A stretch of 64,000 nt of DNA from UBA9659 sp965208605 (GCA_965208605.1 OZ242345.1:2170001-2234000); one strand, 5' to 3'; numbered from the stretch's first letter, positions 41,930-50,331 are shown. A program made the numbers and translations. The notes: generated from the letters alone by a model not told the origin.

Positions 41930-43266
41930 CGTTCCACTATGGATTCAAAGACGGAAAAATAATTCGGGAAGGTTTTGCGCGTCACCTCTGGGTTATTGAT
42001 GACAATGGTCTGCTCGCCCAGTGCCGCCAAGGACAGGGACATGGCAAGGCGGTGGTCGCCATAAGTGTCCAGGGTTGCCGCGTTGAGCGTCTTGGGCGGG
42101 TCTATCACCATGTAATCTGCACCGGTCTTGACGGTTGCGCCTAGTTTCCTGAGTTCGGTCGCCATGGCGGTCATGCGGTCTGTTTCCTTGATGCGCCAGT
42201 TGTAGATATTACGAATCGCGGTGCTACCCTCGGCGAAGAGTGCCATGGTGGCGATCGTCATGGCGGCATCGGGAATATGATTCAGGTCAACATCTATGCC
42301 ATGCAGTGCCCCCCGGGTCACCTCCACCGAGTTGGTGTGGCGGCTTACCCTGGCACCCATCTGTTCAATGGTGTCCAGGAATTGATAATCCCCTTGGATG
42401 GCCTGTTCACCCAGGCCATGCACCTTGACGCAGCCCCCCTTAATTGCCGCCGCACCAAAAAAATAAGACGCAGCGGAAGCATCGCCCTCAACATAATATT
42501 CCCCTGGGGACTGGTAGTGCTGCTTGCCGGGAATATGAAACTCTTGATAAGCATCACGGGTCACCTTGACGCCAAATGTGTCCATTAGATTCAGGGTAAG
42601 GTCCAGGTAGGGTTTGGAGACCTGTTCCCCCACCACCTTGATATGGCTTGGCGCCTCAGCGAGCGGCAGTGCCATCAAGAGGGAAGACAAGTATTGACTG
42701 GACAGATTGCCCTGCAGTGCTACTTCGCCGCCCTTGATCAATCCGCCAGTGATGTTTAAGGGGGGGCAGCCGGGTTTGCTGGTGTATTCCACCCGGGCAC
42801 CCAGTTGTTCCAGGGCTTCGGCGAGATGCTGAATGGGTCTTTCCCGCATATATTTGTCACCGTCTATGCTGAATAGTCCCGGGATGAGACTGAGGATTGC
42901 CATGAGCGGGCGCAGGGCGGTGCCGGCATTGCCGAGGGAAAATTGATTATCAGCTGGCGCGGCAAAAAGACCGCCATTGCCGCAGACCAGGAGCATTTTG
43001 TTTGCTGGAGCTTCCAATTGCGATTTGTCTCCTGCCGATTCTGAAACATCATGATGAATCTCAACACCCAGTTGCTCGAGTGCCTTGAGCATGTACTTCG
43101 TGTCGTCACTTTTTAATAGGTTGATCATTCTCGTGGTGCCAGCTGCCAGACCCGCGAGCAACAGGGCGCGGTTGGATATGCTCTTAGAGCCAGGGAGGGT
43201 CACTTCGCCGTTGATCCGTTTTACCGGCGCGAGGGTGATTGCTTGTGGTGCTTCCATGCCAGGCAC
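41926..43266 (-). CDS. aroA: 3-phosphoshikimate 1-carboxyvinyltransferase (EPSP synthase)
   Basis: 446 residues, class I EPSP synthase, the sixth step of the shikimate pathway (shikimate-3-phosphate plus PEP). LPGSKSISNRALLLAGLAAG binds substrate, GNAGTALRPLMA is the PEP-binding signature, and ITGGLIKGGEV, YVEGDASAASYF, RIKETDRMTAM and DHRLAMSLSLA are conserved. The start is GTG 43266 (GAAGGA close upstream) or ATG 43257. A Gly at the LPGS/GNAGTALRP site is consistent with a glyphosate-sensitive class I enzyme. It overlaps the START gene downstream and lies 21 bases after syd. Confidence 0.96.
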   Translation of the reverse strand: MPGMEAPQAITLAPVKRINGEVTLPGSKSISNRALLLAGLAAGTTRMINLLKSDDTKYMLKALEQLGVEIHHDVSESAGDKSQLEAPANKMLLVCGNGGLFAAPADNQFSLGNAGTALRPLMAILSLIPGLFSIDGDKYMRERPIQHLAEALEQLGARVEYTSKPGCPPLNITGGLIKGGEVALQGNLSSQYLSSLLMALPLAEAPSHIKVVGEQVSKPYLDLTLNLMDTFGVKVTRDAYQEFHIPGKQHYQSPGEYYVEGDASAASYFFGAAAIKGGCVKVHGLGEQAIQGDYQFLDTIEQMGARVSRHTNSVEVTRGALHGIDVDLNHIPDAAMTIATMALFAEGSTAIRNIYNWRIKETDRMTAMATELRKLGATVKTGADYMVIDPPKTLNAATLDTYGDHRLAMSLSLAALGEQTIVINNPEVTRKTFPNYFSVFESIVER

Positions 43267-43287
43267 TCAGTCCTTCAGTATCAAAGC

Positions 43288-43839
43288 CTAGTATAAATCA
43301 GGCGACCTGAGGGTTGGCGTTAACCGGGAAAGAAATGCCCCCAGTTCGTCTTCTACCTTGCGTAGTGGTGGCTTGCCGGGGAGCTCCAACAATACCGCAC
43401 CGGTGGCATTGTCAACCGTGAGGAAGTGTTCGGAGTCGGGCTCGGTATTAGCAATAAAGAGGCTCAGCGGTTGCCGCTGGCGACGTTTTGCAAGGGCTTG
43501 CCCTATGAGGTTAGCAATCAGTCGATTAAAATCTTCTTCATTCCACAGTTGAATCAGACTGACGCGCCCTTCCTGAGAGTCCATCTCCAGAGTGCCAGAC
43601 CAGTAACTGCCGTAGAACTGACAGATATCGGGATGTATTGGTGTTTCAAGTGCATGTGCCAGGCCGGAAAAATCAACCGCGGGAGATTGCTTTACCGGAC
43701 GCCACCAGGTCACCGCATCGGTGGAATGGACTTCGCAGGGTGACCGCCACTCAGTATCCAAGGGACACTGCAAGAGCCGAGCATCGGTCAGACTCAGCAA
43801 GGCATCAACCAGCCTTGCCAAGGCCTCGCTGGTGTTCAT
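43288..43839 (-). CDS. syd: SecY-interacting protein Syd
   Basis: 183 residues matching Syd, a small soluble protein that binds SecY at the inner face of the membrane. WRSPCEVHS, TWWRPVK, FSGLAHALETPIHPDI, FYGSYWSGTL and FLTVDNATGAVLLELPGKPP follow the family pattern. It overlaps the upstream metal-sensor-like gene by ATGA (43836-43839). Syd is nearly restricted to gammaproteobacteria, which supports the taxonomic reading. Confidence 0.9.
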   Translation of the reverse strand: MNTSEALARLVDALLSLTDARLLQCPLDTEWRSPCEVHSTDAVTWWRPVKQSPAVDFSGLAHALETPIHPDICQFYGSYWSGTLEMDSQEGRVSLIQLWNEEDFNRLIANLIGQALAKRRQRQPLSLFIANTEPDSEHFLTVDNATGAVLLELPGKPPLRKVEDELGAFLSRLTPTLRSPDLY

Positions 43840-44339
43840 TCTTCGTAGCGTTTTTTAATAATTATCTCTTTATGCACAGACTTCTCCGCACAGCCCCTGC
43901 CCGACGACACGGGTCTTGCCAGAAATTTATACACATGCACTCTTTCCTCTGGTTTCATGGTGACGAGCGTGTCCAGCATCTGCTGATGAGCAAGGGTCTG
44001 AAATTTCCCAGAAATAGCTCGCAGATTAGCTAATGCTTCACGAGTCGCCGCCGCATCAAAATCTTCATTGCCGAGTAGTGCATGCAAACCCTGTTGTGCT
44101 GCTTTCATCTCGGTGCGAATGGATTTTGACGCCTGCCGATGCGCTTTGAGGGAGTCGCGGAGCTCGACACGTGTTTCCTTATCTAGTTCGTGCATCATCC
44201 AGCCGAGATGAGGATGGTGCCCCCGCATCGGGCTCGCTGCCCGTCCGAGCAGCACACCGGCAATCAACAGATTAAAGGCAAGGGAGACGACGAGTAACCC
44301 CATGAACCAGAGACGACGTTTTTTAGATTTTTCCATCAT
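43836..44339 (-). CDS. Periplasmic heavy-metal-sensor-like protein
   Basis: 167 residues. One N-terminal membrane segment (LWFMGLLVVSLAFNLLIAGVLLG) anchors a helical periplasmic domain with HHPHLGWMMHELDKETRVEL and TAVRSLRDSLKAHR-type helices (as LRDSLKAHRQASKSI here). This is the layout of the CnrX/CpxP-like heavy-metal-resistance family. Paired with an ECF sigma and a putative anti-sigma gene just upstream, it probably senses metal or envelope stress. It begins one base after the preceding gene. The C-terminal CAEKSVHKEIIIKKRYEE is poor in family similarity and may be junction sequence. Confidence 0.75.
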   Translation of the reverse strand: MMEKSKKRRLWFMGLLVVSLAFNLLIAGVLLGRAASPMRGHHPHLGWMMHELDKETRVELRDSLKAHRQASKSIRTEMKAAQQGLHALLGNEDFDAAATREALANLRAISGKFQTLAHQQMLDTLVTMKPEERVHVYKFLARPVSSGRGCAEKSVHKEIIIKKRYEE

Positions 44340-44340
44340 G

Positions 44341-44979
44341 CTATTCCTCCATCCAGACCGCTGACCATTGCTGGGGCGTCTGCTCAGTTAATGCCAGTAG
44401 GTAGAGCTCTTCTTGATACTGCTCTAGGTATGGTGCTTCTTGCGGCCCTTCTTGCGGCTCTTCTTGCGGTTCTTCTTGCTGCTCTTCTTGAAAGAAGAAG
44501 CCTGCGGTGCTCATGCTTGTTGTGGTGAAATTCCCCCAGACCATACCGACTATCAGGGGTAGGCAGGCAACCAGACCAGACTTCCAGAAGCTGTTTTTCC
44601 AGAAGCTATTTTTCCAGAAACTATTTATCAGGTCTGCCGGGTCGGGCAGGAGCCAGGTGAAGAATCTTTCCAGCAGGTTGTCGGTGTCTTTTGAGGTGCT
44701 TTTGGTGATGGTGAGGCCGCCCTGCATGCTGCTACCCAACACCTGCTCAGTGGCTCTCTGCGCAATCCGATGCTGGAGTTGTTGCGGAGCAGTTAGCGAT
44801 GCATCACTTGCCAACCAGGCATCCAATTGCATGGCACTTGTGGTTGATGCTCGTAAGGCTTGCCTTGCGGTACGGGAACTATTGATAAAATCCAGTGCTG
44901 CCTGCCGTTCATCTGAGGGCCATCTGTCAGGGTCGCTACCGTAGCAGTTGATGATTGTTTCTAGTCGGTCAAGATTCAT
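44341..44979 (-). CDS. Putative anti-sigma factor with one membrane segment
   Basis: 212 residues. The N-terminal LDRLETIINCYGSDPDRWP, followed by a helical region, is a pattern seen in proteins paired with ECF sigma factors. A membrane segment lies near LVACLPLIVGMVW (about 140-155), and the C-terminal part would be periplasmic. It lies 17 bases after the sigma gene. No zinc-binding HxxxCxxC motif is visible, so it is not a ZAS-type factor. Two in-frame arrays pad it: (F)WKNS units just before the membrane segment and QEEP units near the C-terminus. Function is inferred from context. Confidence 0.65.
   Translation of the reverse strand: MNLDRLETIINCYGSDPDRWPSDERQAALDFINSSRTARQALRASTTSAMQLDAWLASDASLTAPQQLQHRIAQRATEQVLGSSMQGGLTITKSTSKDTDNLLERFFTWLLPDPADLINSFWKNSFWKNSFWKSGLVACLPLIVGMVWGNFTTTSMSTAGFFFQEEQQEEPQEEPQEGPQEAPYLEQYQEELYLLALTEQTPQQWSAVWMEE
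44435..44494 (-). repeat. 12-bp in-frame tandem repeat (QEEP)
   Basis: Five units of the TCTTCTTGCGGC type lie in frame, giving QEEQQEEPQEEPQEGPQEAP on the minus strand in the periplasmic part of the putative anti-sigma factor. Confidence 0.93.
44582..44626 (-). repeat. 15-bp in-frame tandem repeat (SFWKN)
   Basis: Three adjacent units TTCCAGAAGCTGTTT, TTCCAGAAGCTATTT and TTCCAGAAACTATTT encode NSFWK units before the membrane segment of the putative anti-sigma factor. Confidence 0.93.
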
Positions 44980-44996
44980 TGGCTTATAGATTTCTT

Positions 44997-45575
44997 TTAT
45001 AAAAGTTGAAGATGTAGCAGATCTTGTTTTAATTTTTTACGCGCCCGAGCGAGTAGCGATTCCACCGCGGATAGGGACAGCGTCATGATTTCCGCTGTTT
45101 CTTTGTTGGATAGGCCCTGGTAATGACACATCACCAGGACGTTGCGTTGTGCTTCTGGAAGCGCGCTCAGACATTGCCGGAGCAGTACTGCTCGTTTGTG
45201 CTCTGCTGTCTGCTGGTCGGGCCTGTCATGCGTTGGTGTCTCGGCTTCGGTCTGCTCGCTGTCGTCAAGACTAGTAGGGCGCCGCTGAACACGACGAAAA
45301 TGATCAATGCAAAGGTTATGCGCAATCCGGTGTAACCAGGTGTTCAGTTGGGCTCGCTTCGGGTCGTAACTTTGGCGCTTTTCCCAGAGCCGGACGAAAG
45401 TTTCCTGCACTATTTCTTCAATGACGTCAGTAGCGCTACTTGCATGTGAATAAGTTGTCATGCGCATAACATATCCTGTGATGGGTCCTATATGGTGTTT
45501 GAGTATCTGCTGGAAGGCATCCACATCGCCAGCAATCATCTCATCAAGGACTGAGGGGTTCAGTTCCTCTAGCAT
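44997..45575 (-). CDS. ECF-family RNA polymerase sigma factor
   Basis: 192 residues with sigma-70 region 2 (VIEEIVQETFVRLWEKRQSY, then LNTWLHRIAHNLCIDHFRR) and region 4 (LSALPEAQRNVLVMCHYQGL, then LSLSAVESLLARARKKLKQ). A variable linker with HDRPDQQ lies between. It would direct transcription of a small regulon, probably including its own operon. It heads the downstream run of anti-sigma, metal-sensor, syd, aroA and START genes, and the EF-hand gene lies 30 bases upstream on the same strand. Confidence 0.92.
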   Translation of the reverse strand: MLEELNPSVLDEMIAGDVDAFQQILKHHIGPITGYVMRMTTYSHASSATDVIEEIVQETFVRLWEKRQSYDPKRAQLNTWLHRIAHNLCIDHFRRVQRRPTSLDDSEQTEAETPTHDRPDQQTAEHKRAVLLRQCLSALPEAQRNVLVMCHYQGLSNKETAEIMTLSLSAVESLLARARKKLKQDLLHLQLL

Positions 45576-45605
45576 GCCGCGGCGAGGTTCCCGGAAGCCA
45601 GAGGC

Positions 45606-46169
45606 TCAGCTGCCCTCGTCAGACTTATCCTTCCTGTGGTGATGATGATGATGTCGGGATCTTTTGTTGCCATCTTTTCTGTCATGTCGTCTATTGGCAT
45701 CCCTTCTATAGGCATGCCGTGCCTGCTTTAATTCTTGCTTCGTCAAGAATCCATCCTCATCTTCGTCCAGTCTGTTGAAGGCTGCAAGATGCAACTCGGT
45801 ACTGGTGACCAGGCCATCCTGATTGGTATCAGTAGCGGTGAACCGCTCTTCCATAGCGGCCTGTATCTTCTCTCGGCGGGTTGCCATCTTTTCCCTCATT
45901 TTTGCTGCTCTTTCTGCTTGTTGTTGGGTGATTTCTTCAAGCGACACGGCGCCATCTTCATTCGAGTCCAGGTGCTTAATCCAGCCTGGCTCCTGAGCAC
46001 GAAACTCTTCCAAACTGACCTTGCCGTCATCGTCTTGATCAATCCGCTCTAGCATGTTGCCAGCGCGACTTGCCAGGGCGGGCGTTGCCAGGGAGGCGAC
46101 AATTAACAAAGCGACAATTAACAAAGTGACAACCAGACTGGTGGTAAACAATAGAGTGAGGTGGTTCAT
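45606..46169 (-). CDS. EF-hand calcium-binding exported protein
   Basis: 187 residues. A hydrophobic N-terminus (about 8-33) ending TPALA-SRAG is a signal peptide. EF-hand loops are visible as DQDDDGKVSLEEF, DSNEDGAVSLEEI, DTNQDGLVTSTEL and DEDEDGFLTKQEL, four in all. The C-terminus is His/Arg-rich (RHHHHHHRK). Likely a periplasmic calcium- or metal-binding protein; the His tail may bind other metals. Residues in the signal peptide are repetitive (LLIVALLIVA) because of a 15-bp repeat. It lies directly upstream of the ECF sigma gene and fits a metal-stress theme (inference). Confidence 0.85.
   Translation of the reverse strand: MNHLTLLFTTSLVVTLLIVALLIVASLATPALASRAGNMLERIDQDDDGKVSLEEFRAQEPGWIKHLDSNEDGAVSLEEITQQQAERAAKMREKMATRREKIQAAMEERFTATDTNQDGLVTSTELHLAAFNRLDEDEDGFLTKQELKQARHAYRRDANRRHDRKDGNKRSRHHHHHHRKDKSDEGS
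46096..46125 (-). repeat. 15-bp tandem duplication in a signal-peptide region
   Basis: GCGACAATTAACAAA occurs twice exactly (46096-46110, 46111-46125) and a partial copy follows. It encodes the LLIVA repeats in the signal peptide of the EF-hand protein. Confidence 0.92.
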
Positions 46170-46275
46170 GGTAGCAATCCTGTGGTTGGTGGATGATGGT
46201 GAGTGCCCAACATGCTGGCAGCCTACATTCTTATACGCCCCAGCCTCAAATTTCCGTCGCGAGGAAGGTGAGCTA

Positions 46276-46692
46276 TTAAAAAGGTTTGAGCACCGCCAGA
46301 ATGAGAATCGGTATCAGCAGGAGCAAGGCGGCTTCATTAAATAACCGGAAAAATAGCGGCTGATGACGGAGGGTGCCGGCCTTCATCCTGGTGATATAGA
46401 CAAGGGTTTGTAGTTGATAGGCAATTAAGAGCAACACGAAGCCGAGTTTTGCGTAGAGCCAGCTACCGGTGATGCCATAGCCGAGCCACAAGCATAATCC
46501 GGTAACCAAGGTCAGCACCGCCATCACTGCTGAAAATAGAAATAGCCGCTCCGCCATGATGACCAGCCGCCGAGTGTCTTCTTGGGCTGCGGTGCCTTCC
46601 AGGTAGTGCACCAGGATTCTCGGCAGGTAAAAAACTCCCGCCATCCAAGCGATGACGAACAACAGATGAAAAGTCTTGAACCACAGCATCAT
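46276..46692 (-). CDS. hemJ: Protoporphyrinogen IX oxidase HemJ (CopD family)
   Basis: 138 residues with four membrane segments. FKTFHLLFVIAWMAGVFYLP with the conserved His, then ERLFLFSAVMAVLTLVTGL, SWLYAKLGFVLLLIAYQ and RLFNEAALLLLIPILILAVL, match HemJ. It oxidises protoporphyrinogen IX to protoporphyrin IX in haem synthesis. The start is set at ATG 46692 (MMLWF), which gives the family length; the frame extends to 46860 through dispersed-repeat sequence without similarity. No strong ribosome-binding site is seen. Confidence 0.85.
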   Translation of the reverse strand: MMLWFKTFHLLFVIAWMAGVFYLPRILVHYLEGTAAQEDTRRLVIMAERLFLFSAVMAVLTLVTGLCLWLGYGITGSWLYAKLGFVLLLIAYQLQTLVYITRMKAGTLRHQPLFFRLFNEAALLLLIPILILAVLKPF

Positions 46693-46735
46693 GGGGCTAA
46701 TGATGCAGGATGAAGGTAAAATTTGCCATGTCCTT

Positions 46736-46762
46736 CCCCTGTCATTCTCGCCGCAGGCACCA
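46736..46762. repeat. Dispersed repeat fragment between hemJ and modC
   Basis: CCTGTCATTCTCGCCGCAGG is a member of the CGTCATTC family. It lies in the short spacer after modC and before hemJ. Confidence 0.55.
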
Positions 46763-47887
46763 TCAATCACCCCGCCCTGGGGCACCGAAGCCAGTGACCA
46801 AGGCGACGCTTTTAATCTGCACAAAGATGTCTTCCCCGGTGATGAGTTGCAGCTTGGCAAGAGACTTGCGGGTGATACGCGCTAGCAGGTGTTGCTCGCC
46901 AGCGGTGAGGGTAATCATGGCCGAGGCGCCGGTGCCTGGATCCTGGATGTCGATAATCTTCATTCGCAAGAGATTGAGAATGCTTGAGGTTTCCGGTGCT
47001 ACTCGGGTGAGGCTGAGATCCCGCGCTGGTACTCGGAGCCTAAGACTATCGCCCGGTTGGTACTTGGTAGCATTGATAAAAAGCTGCTGAGATTCAAAAT
47101 CTATTTCCGTCAAGGCATAGTCGGTGTCTTGCCGGAGCACCCGACATTGGATAATGGCAGCGGCATCCGGTTCGCTCAGGGCTTGTTGCGGATCCCGGGC
47201 AAACTCTATGACCGAGCATGATTTCACCACCTGCCCCGCGGCCATGACATGAATAAAATCAGCCAGATAGGTGACCTCATCATAAGCATGGCTGACATAA
47301 ATGAGTGGTATAGCCAAGGTGGTTTGCAACTTCTGGAGATAGGGCAGGAGCCGCGCCCTGGTAGCGGAGTCAAGGGCGCCTAGAGGTTCATCCATCACCA
47401 GGATTTCCGGCTGGCTGAAGAGGGCGCGACCTATGGCGACTCGCTGTCGTTCGCCGCCAGAGAGTTGGTCAATGGATGCATCTAGCAGTCGGGTCAGGTC
47501 CAGGAGGGCAAGGATTTGTTGTTTGTCCTTGCTGTTGGCGAGCTGATTGTTGTGCCTGGCTCTTTGCGCCCGACGCGCTGCAAATTCAAGATTGTCCCGA
47601 ACATTGAGATGCGGGAACAGATGCAGATGCTGGAACACATAACCGATCCGACGCTGATGGGGCGGGACAAACTGAGTAGCGCTCTGCCAGGTGTTGCCAT
47701 TAAAAATAACCTCTATCTTGTCGCCCGCTGTGCCGCGTTCAAGCCCCGCTAAGAGTCGTAGGATGGTCGTTTTACCGGCACCGGAGGGACCGTAAAGGGC
47801 CGTTACCTTGCCCGGACTAAAAGACAAGGCCGCCTTGAGTCTAAAGCCGGTGTCTCGGGTCATGTCCAGGTTGAGTTCAATGCTCAT
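46763..47887 (-). CDS. modC: Molybdate ABC transporter ATP-binding protein
   Basis: 374 residues. Walker A is GPSGAGKT, the signature is QLSGGERQRVAIGRALF, Walker B is ILVMDEPLGALD, followed by the H-loop YVSHAYDE. The C-terminal TOBE/mop-like domain (AVLRQDTDYALTEIDFE onward, ending near VKSVALV) binds molybdate in ModC. Powers molybdate import. It overlaps the modB stop by ATGA (47884-47887). The last residues VTGFGAPGRGD run up to the dispersed repeat. Confidence 0.94.
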   Translation of the reverse strand: MSIELNLDMTRDTGFRLKAALSFSPGKVTALYGPSGAGKTTILRLLAGLERGTAGDKIEVIFNGNTWQSATQFVPPHQRRIGYVFQHLHLFPHLNVRDNLEFAARRAQRARHNNQLANSKDKQQILALLDLTRLLDASIDQLSGGERQRVAIGRALFSQPEILVMDEPLGALDSATRARLLPYLQKLQTTLAIPLIYVSHAYDEVTYLADFIHVMAAGQVVKSCSVIEFARDPQQALSEPDAAAIIQCRVLRQDTDYALTEIDFESQQLFINATKYQPGDSLRLRVPARDLSLTRVAPETSSILNLLRMKIIDIQDPGTGASAMITLTAGEQHLLARITRKSLAKLQLITGEDIFVQIKSVALVTGFGAPGRGD

Positions 47888-48603
47888 GCAGGAGGTCCAT
47901 CCCGATTGCTGGCTGCCTGTTGCCGAGCTACCCGGCGCGGGCTGACTGCTCGGTTGAAGTAATACAAAAGGGCAAGCGAAATGAAGGAAAATCCCAACAA
48001 GCCAGCCGCCAGAAGATGCGCCCGTTGATATTCCAAGGACTCCACCCGGTCAAAGAGAGCAATGGACAGGACTCTTGTTTCCTCCGGTAGGTTGCCGCCA
48101 ATCATCAGGACGATACCGAACTCACCCACCGTATGGGCGAAGGCAAGGCAGATGGCAGTGCCGAACCCCCGGCGAGACAAAGGCAAGACGATACTAAAAA
48201 ATCGATCCAGGGGACCTGCACCCAGGGTGGCGGCGGCGTCAAGCAGTTCCTCCCTGATGGCATCAAAGGACAGTTGCAAGGGTTGCACATAAAAGGGCAG
48301 GGAATAGATCAAAGAACCGACGACTAGCCCGGGGAAACTAAATGCCAGAGTGGTGCCCGTGACTTCCGCATAGAAGGCACCAGGAAGGTGCGCGGGGGAA
48401 AAGACGACGAGCAAATAAAACCCCAGGACTGTGGGCGGCAGGACGATGGGTAGCGCGATGAGGGGTGCAACCAGATGGCCTAGCCAGCCCGATGAACGGG
48501 ACAACCACCAGGCAAGAGGTGTCCCGACCAGTATCAGGCTGAGGCTGGTGATTACTGCCAGTTTGATGGTGATCCAGAGAGAAATGAGATCCGGGTCAAT
48601 CAC
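47884..48603 (-). CDS. modB: Molybdate ABC transporter permease
   Basis: About 239 residues with five membrane segments. LWITIKLAVITSLSLILVGT opens the fold, and the EAA loop is visible as LLDAAATLGAGPLDRFFSIV-LPL. GTG 48603 is chosen because GAGG lies 9 bases upstream and the protein then starts IDPDLISLW, as ModB proteins do. ATG 48618 would overlap modA slightly more. A longer frame to 48723 lies inside modA. It overlaps the modA stop. Confidence 0.9.
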   Translation of the reverse strand: MIDPDLISLWITIKLAVITSLSLILVGTPLAWWLSRSSGWLGHLVAPLIALPIVLPPTVLGFYLLVVFSPAHLPGAFYAEVTGTTLAFSFPGLVVGSLIYSLPFYVQPLQLSFDAIREELLDAAATLGAGPLDRFFSIVLPLSRRGFGTAICLAFAHTVGEFGIVLMIGGNLPEETRVLSIALFDRVESLEYQRAHLLAAGLLGFSFISLALLYYFNRAVSPRRVARQQAASNRDGPPA

Positions 48604-49378
48604 TGCCAGATACCTCATAGCCGGCATCTTTAATGATCGCCTTGGCCGCTGGAGACTTGAGAAAGGCAACAAAGGCGACATAGCCCGGACGCGCGTGATG
48701 CAGGACGACCAGTTGCTGTTCAATGGGCTGGTGCCAGCTGGCCGGTACCAACCAATAGTGTGCTGCGCTGATATTCATGTGCTTGATTTGAGACCGGGCG
48801 ATGAAGCCCGCGTTAATGTTGCCGGTTTTAATGAAAGTTGCCACCTGGGAGACATTCTTGCCCTGCACCATCTGGAAGTTATCCAACCCTGCCCGGTGCA
48901 AGGTTTGTATTGCCGCACGTCCATAAGGGGCAAGTTTTGGATCGGCAATGGCGAGGGGAGAAGCCATCTCTTTGAGACCTGCTATTGAGACTCCCGTGCT
49001 TGAGGAATGTTCACCGGGCATCCACAGTGCCAACCTGCCGACGGCATAGGTGTAACGACTCTGGGGCCTGGTCAAGCCTGCCTGCTCCAAGAGACGAGGC
49101 CGCTCCCGGTCAGCAGATAGAAACACATCATAGGGTGCGCCGTTTATAATCCGCGCATAGATGGCACCGGTTGACCCACTACTGATTTGCACCTTGATGG
49201 GAGAGGTGCGTGTGAAGTCGGCGACAAGCAATTCAAGTACTGGTTTGAAGTTTGCTGCCACCGCGACGGTTATTTTGCCTGCATGGGCAAAGGGTGCCAG
49301 GGCAATACTTAAGAGAAAAAGACTCAAGCAGATGACCCCTGAGAAGCGCTGCCATTCTGCTGTTGTTGTTCGTTTCAT
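48596..49378 (-). CDS. modA: Molybdate-binding periplasmic protein
   Basis: 260 residues. A signal peptide (ICLSLFLLSIALAPFAHA) precedes ITVAVAANFKPVLELL, SSGSTGAIYARIINGAPYDV and FLSADRERPRLLEQAGL, the canonical ModA opening. ANFKP and SSGSTGA supply the oxyanion contacts. It delivers molybdate (or tungstate) to ModBC. First gene of modABC; the 81-base spacer upstream contains a 13-bp repeat array that reaches into the nudC stop codon. Confidence 0.95.
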   Translation of the reverse strand: MKRTTTAEWQRFSGVICLSLFLLSIALAPFAHAGKITVAVAANFKPVLELLVADFTRTSPIKVQISSGSTGAIYARIINGAPYDVFLSADRERPRLLEQAGLTRPQSRYTYAVGRLALWMPGEHSSSTGVSIAGLKEMASPLAIADPKLAPYGRAAIQTLHRAGLDNFQMVQGKNVSQVATFIKTGNINAGFIARSQIKHMNISAAHYWLVPASWHQPIEQQLVVLHHARPGYVAFVAFLKSPAAKAIIKDAGYEVSGSD

Positions 49379-49393
49379 ACTGGAGCCTGTGCG

Positions 49394-49471
49394 CTCAAGA
49401 AGTAGGCTTAAGAAGTATGCTCAAGAAGAGCCCTTAAGAAGTACTCTTAAGAAATACTCTTAAGAAGAGAA
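49394..49471. repeat. 13-bp tandem repeat at the nudC stop codon
   Basis: Six diverged units: CTCAAGAAGTAGG, CTTAAGAAGTATG, CTCAAGAAGAGCC, CTTAAGAAGTACT, CTTAAGAAATACT, CTTAAGAAGAGAA. The nudC stop (TAA on the minus strand, 49460-49462) lies inside the unit nearest the gene. Unit length is 13 in this untranslated array, whereas the same core has unit length 12 inside genes (27291, 37472). Confidence 0.93.
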
Positions 49472-50314
49472 GGAATCAGTTTTTTGGATATTCTTGATGA
49501 AGTCATCAATCAACCATCCCGAGATGGACATCATGGCGGGGCGGTGTGGCAGATTAGTGTAGTGGAACCACTGGGCGTCGGCGATTTCATCCTGTTGTAT
49601 GTTGATTTCCCCACTTTCATATTCGGCATGGAAGCCCAGCATAAGCGAATTAGGAAAGGGCCAGGGTTGGCTACTGAAATAACGCAGGTTTTTAATTTTT
49701 ATTTTTACTTCTTCCCAGACTTCTCGGTGCACGGTTTCCTCAATGGATTCACCCGGTTCCACGAAGCCAGCCAAGGTGCTGTAAAAGTTGCCCCGGGCGG
49801 CTAGGTGTTTTGCCAGCAGTAGCTCTTTGCCCCGGTGCACTAAGACGATGATGGATGGTGCCAGGCGTGGATAAAATACGAGTTTGCAAGCCGCACAGCG
49901 GCGGGACCTATCCGGCTCAGTGGAGGTCGGTTTGCCACAGGCGCCGCAATGTTGGTGCTGCTGTTGCCACTCAACCACTTGCTTGGCGCGCCCGATGAGG
50001 TAAAACACAGGCTGCTCAACACTTGTCAGGAGGGACCAAAGATTGGCGAATTCATAACCATCGGGTTCGTCTGCGTCTGGGTCCAGTTCCTCGGCGAAGA
50101 TAGGCACACCCGCAAGAGCACCAAGATAATGAGAGGACCTGGACTCAAGCCCGCACCCATGCCATTCGTCCTGGTTGAGGGCACGCCAGGGGGTGGCACC
50201 GTTGATGCACAGCACTTCCCCATCGGAAATGACAATATGGTAACTCTCGTCAAAGGTTTTTGGTGCGACAAGACCCGGGGTGAAGTTCGTTTTTATATCC
50301 TGTCCAAGCATCAT
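49460..50314 (-). CDS. nudC: NADH pyrophosphatase / NAD-capped RNA decapping hydrolase
   Basis: 284 residues. A zinc ribbon (C123, C126, C140, C143 in HCGACGKP and RRCAACKLVFYPR) precedes a Nudix box GFVEPGESIEETVHREVWEEV-type motif (183-203) and the NADH-class marker SQPWPFPNS (215-223). It hydrolyses NADH to NMNH and AMP and removes NAD caps from RNA. ATG 50314 is used (a TTG at 50317 precedes it). It starts 17 bases after the comF stop, so the two are probably co-transcribed. Confidence 0.95.
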   Translation of the reverse strand: MMLGQDIKTNFTPGLVAPKTFDESYHIVISDGEVLCINGATPWRALNQDEWHGCGLESRSSHYLGALAGVPIFAEELDPDADEPDGYEFANLWSLLTSVEQPVFYLIGRAKQVVEWQQQHQHCGACGKPTSTEPDRSRRCAACKLVFYPRLAPSIIVLVHRGKELLLAKHLAARGNFYSTLAGFVEPGESIEETVHREVWEEVKIKIKNLRYFSSQPWPFPNSLMLGFHAEYESGEINIQQDEIADAQWFHYTNLPHRPAMMSISGWLIDDFIKNIQKTDSFSS

Positions 50315-50331
50315 CAAACCATAGCACAGCT

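Noticed and set aside
46693..46860. Longer N-terminus of HemJ
   Set aside because: The extension runs through a dispersed repeat and the modC 3' end, and would make the protein longer than the family.
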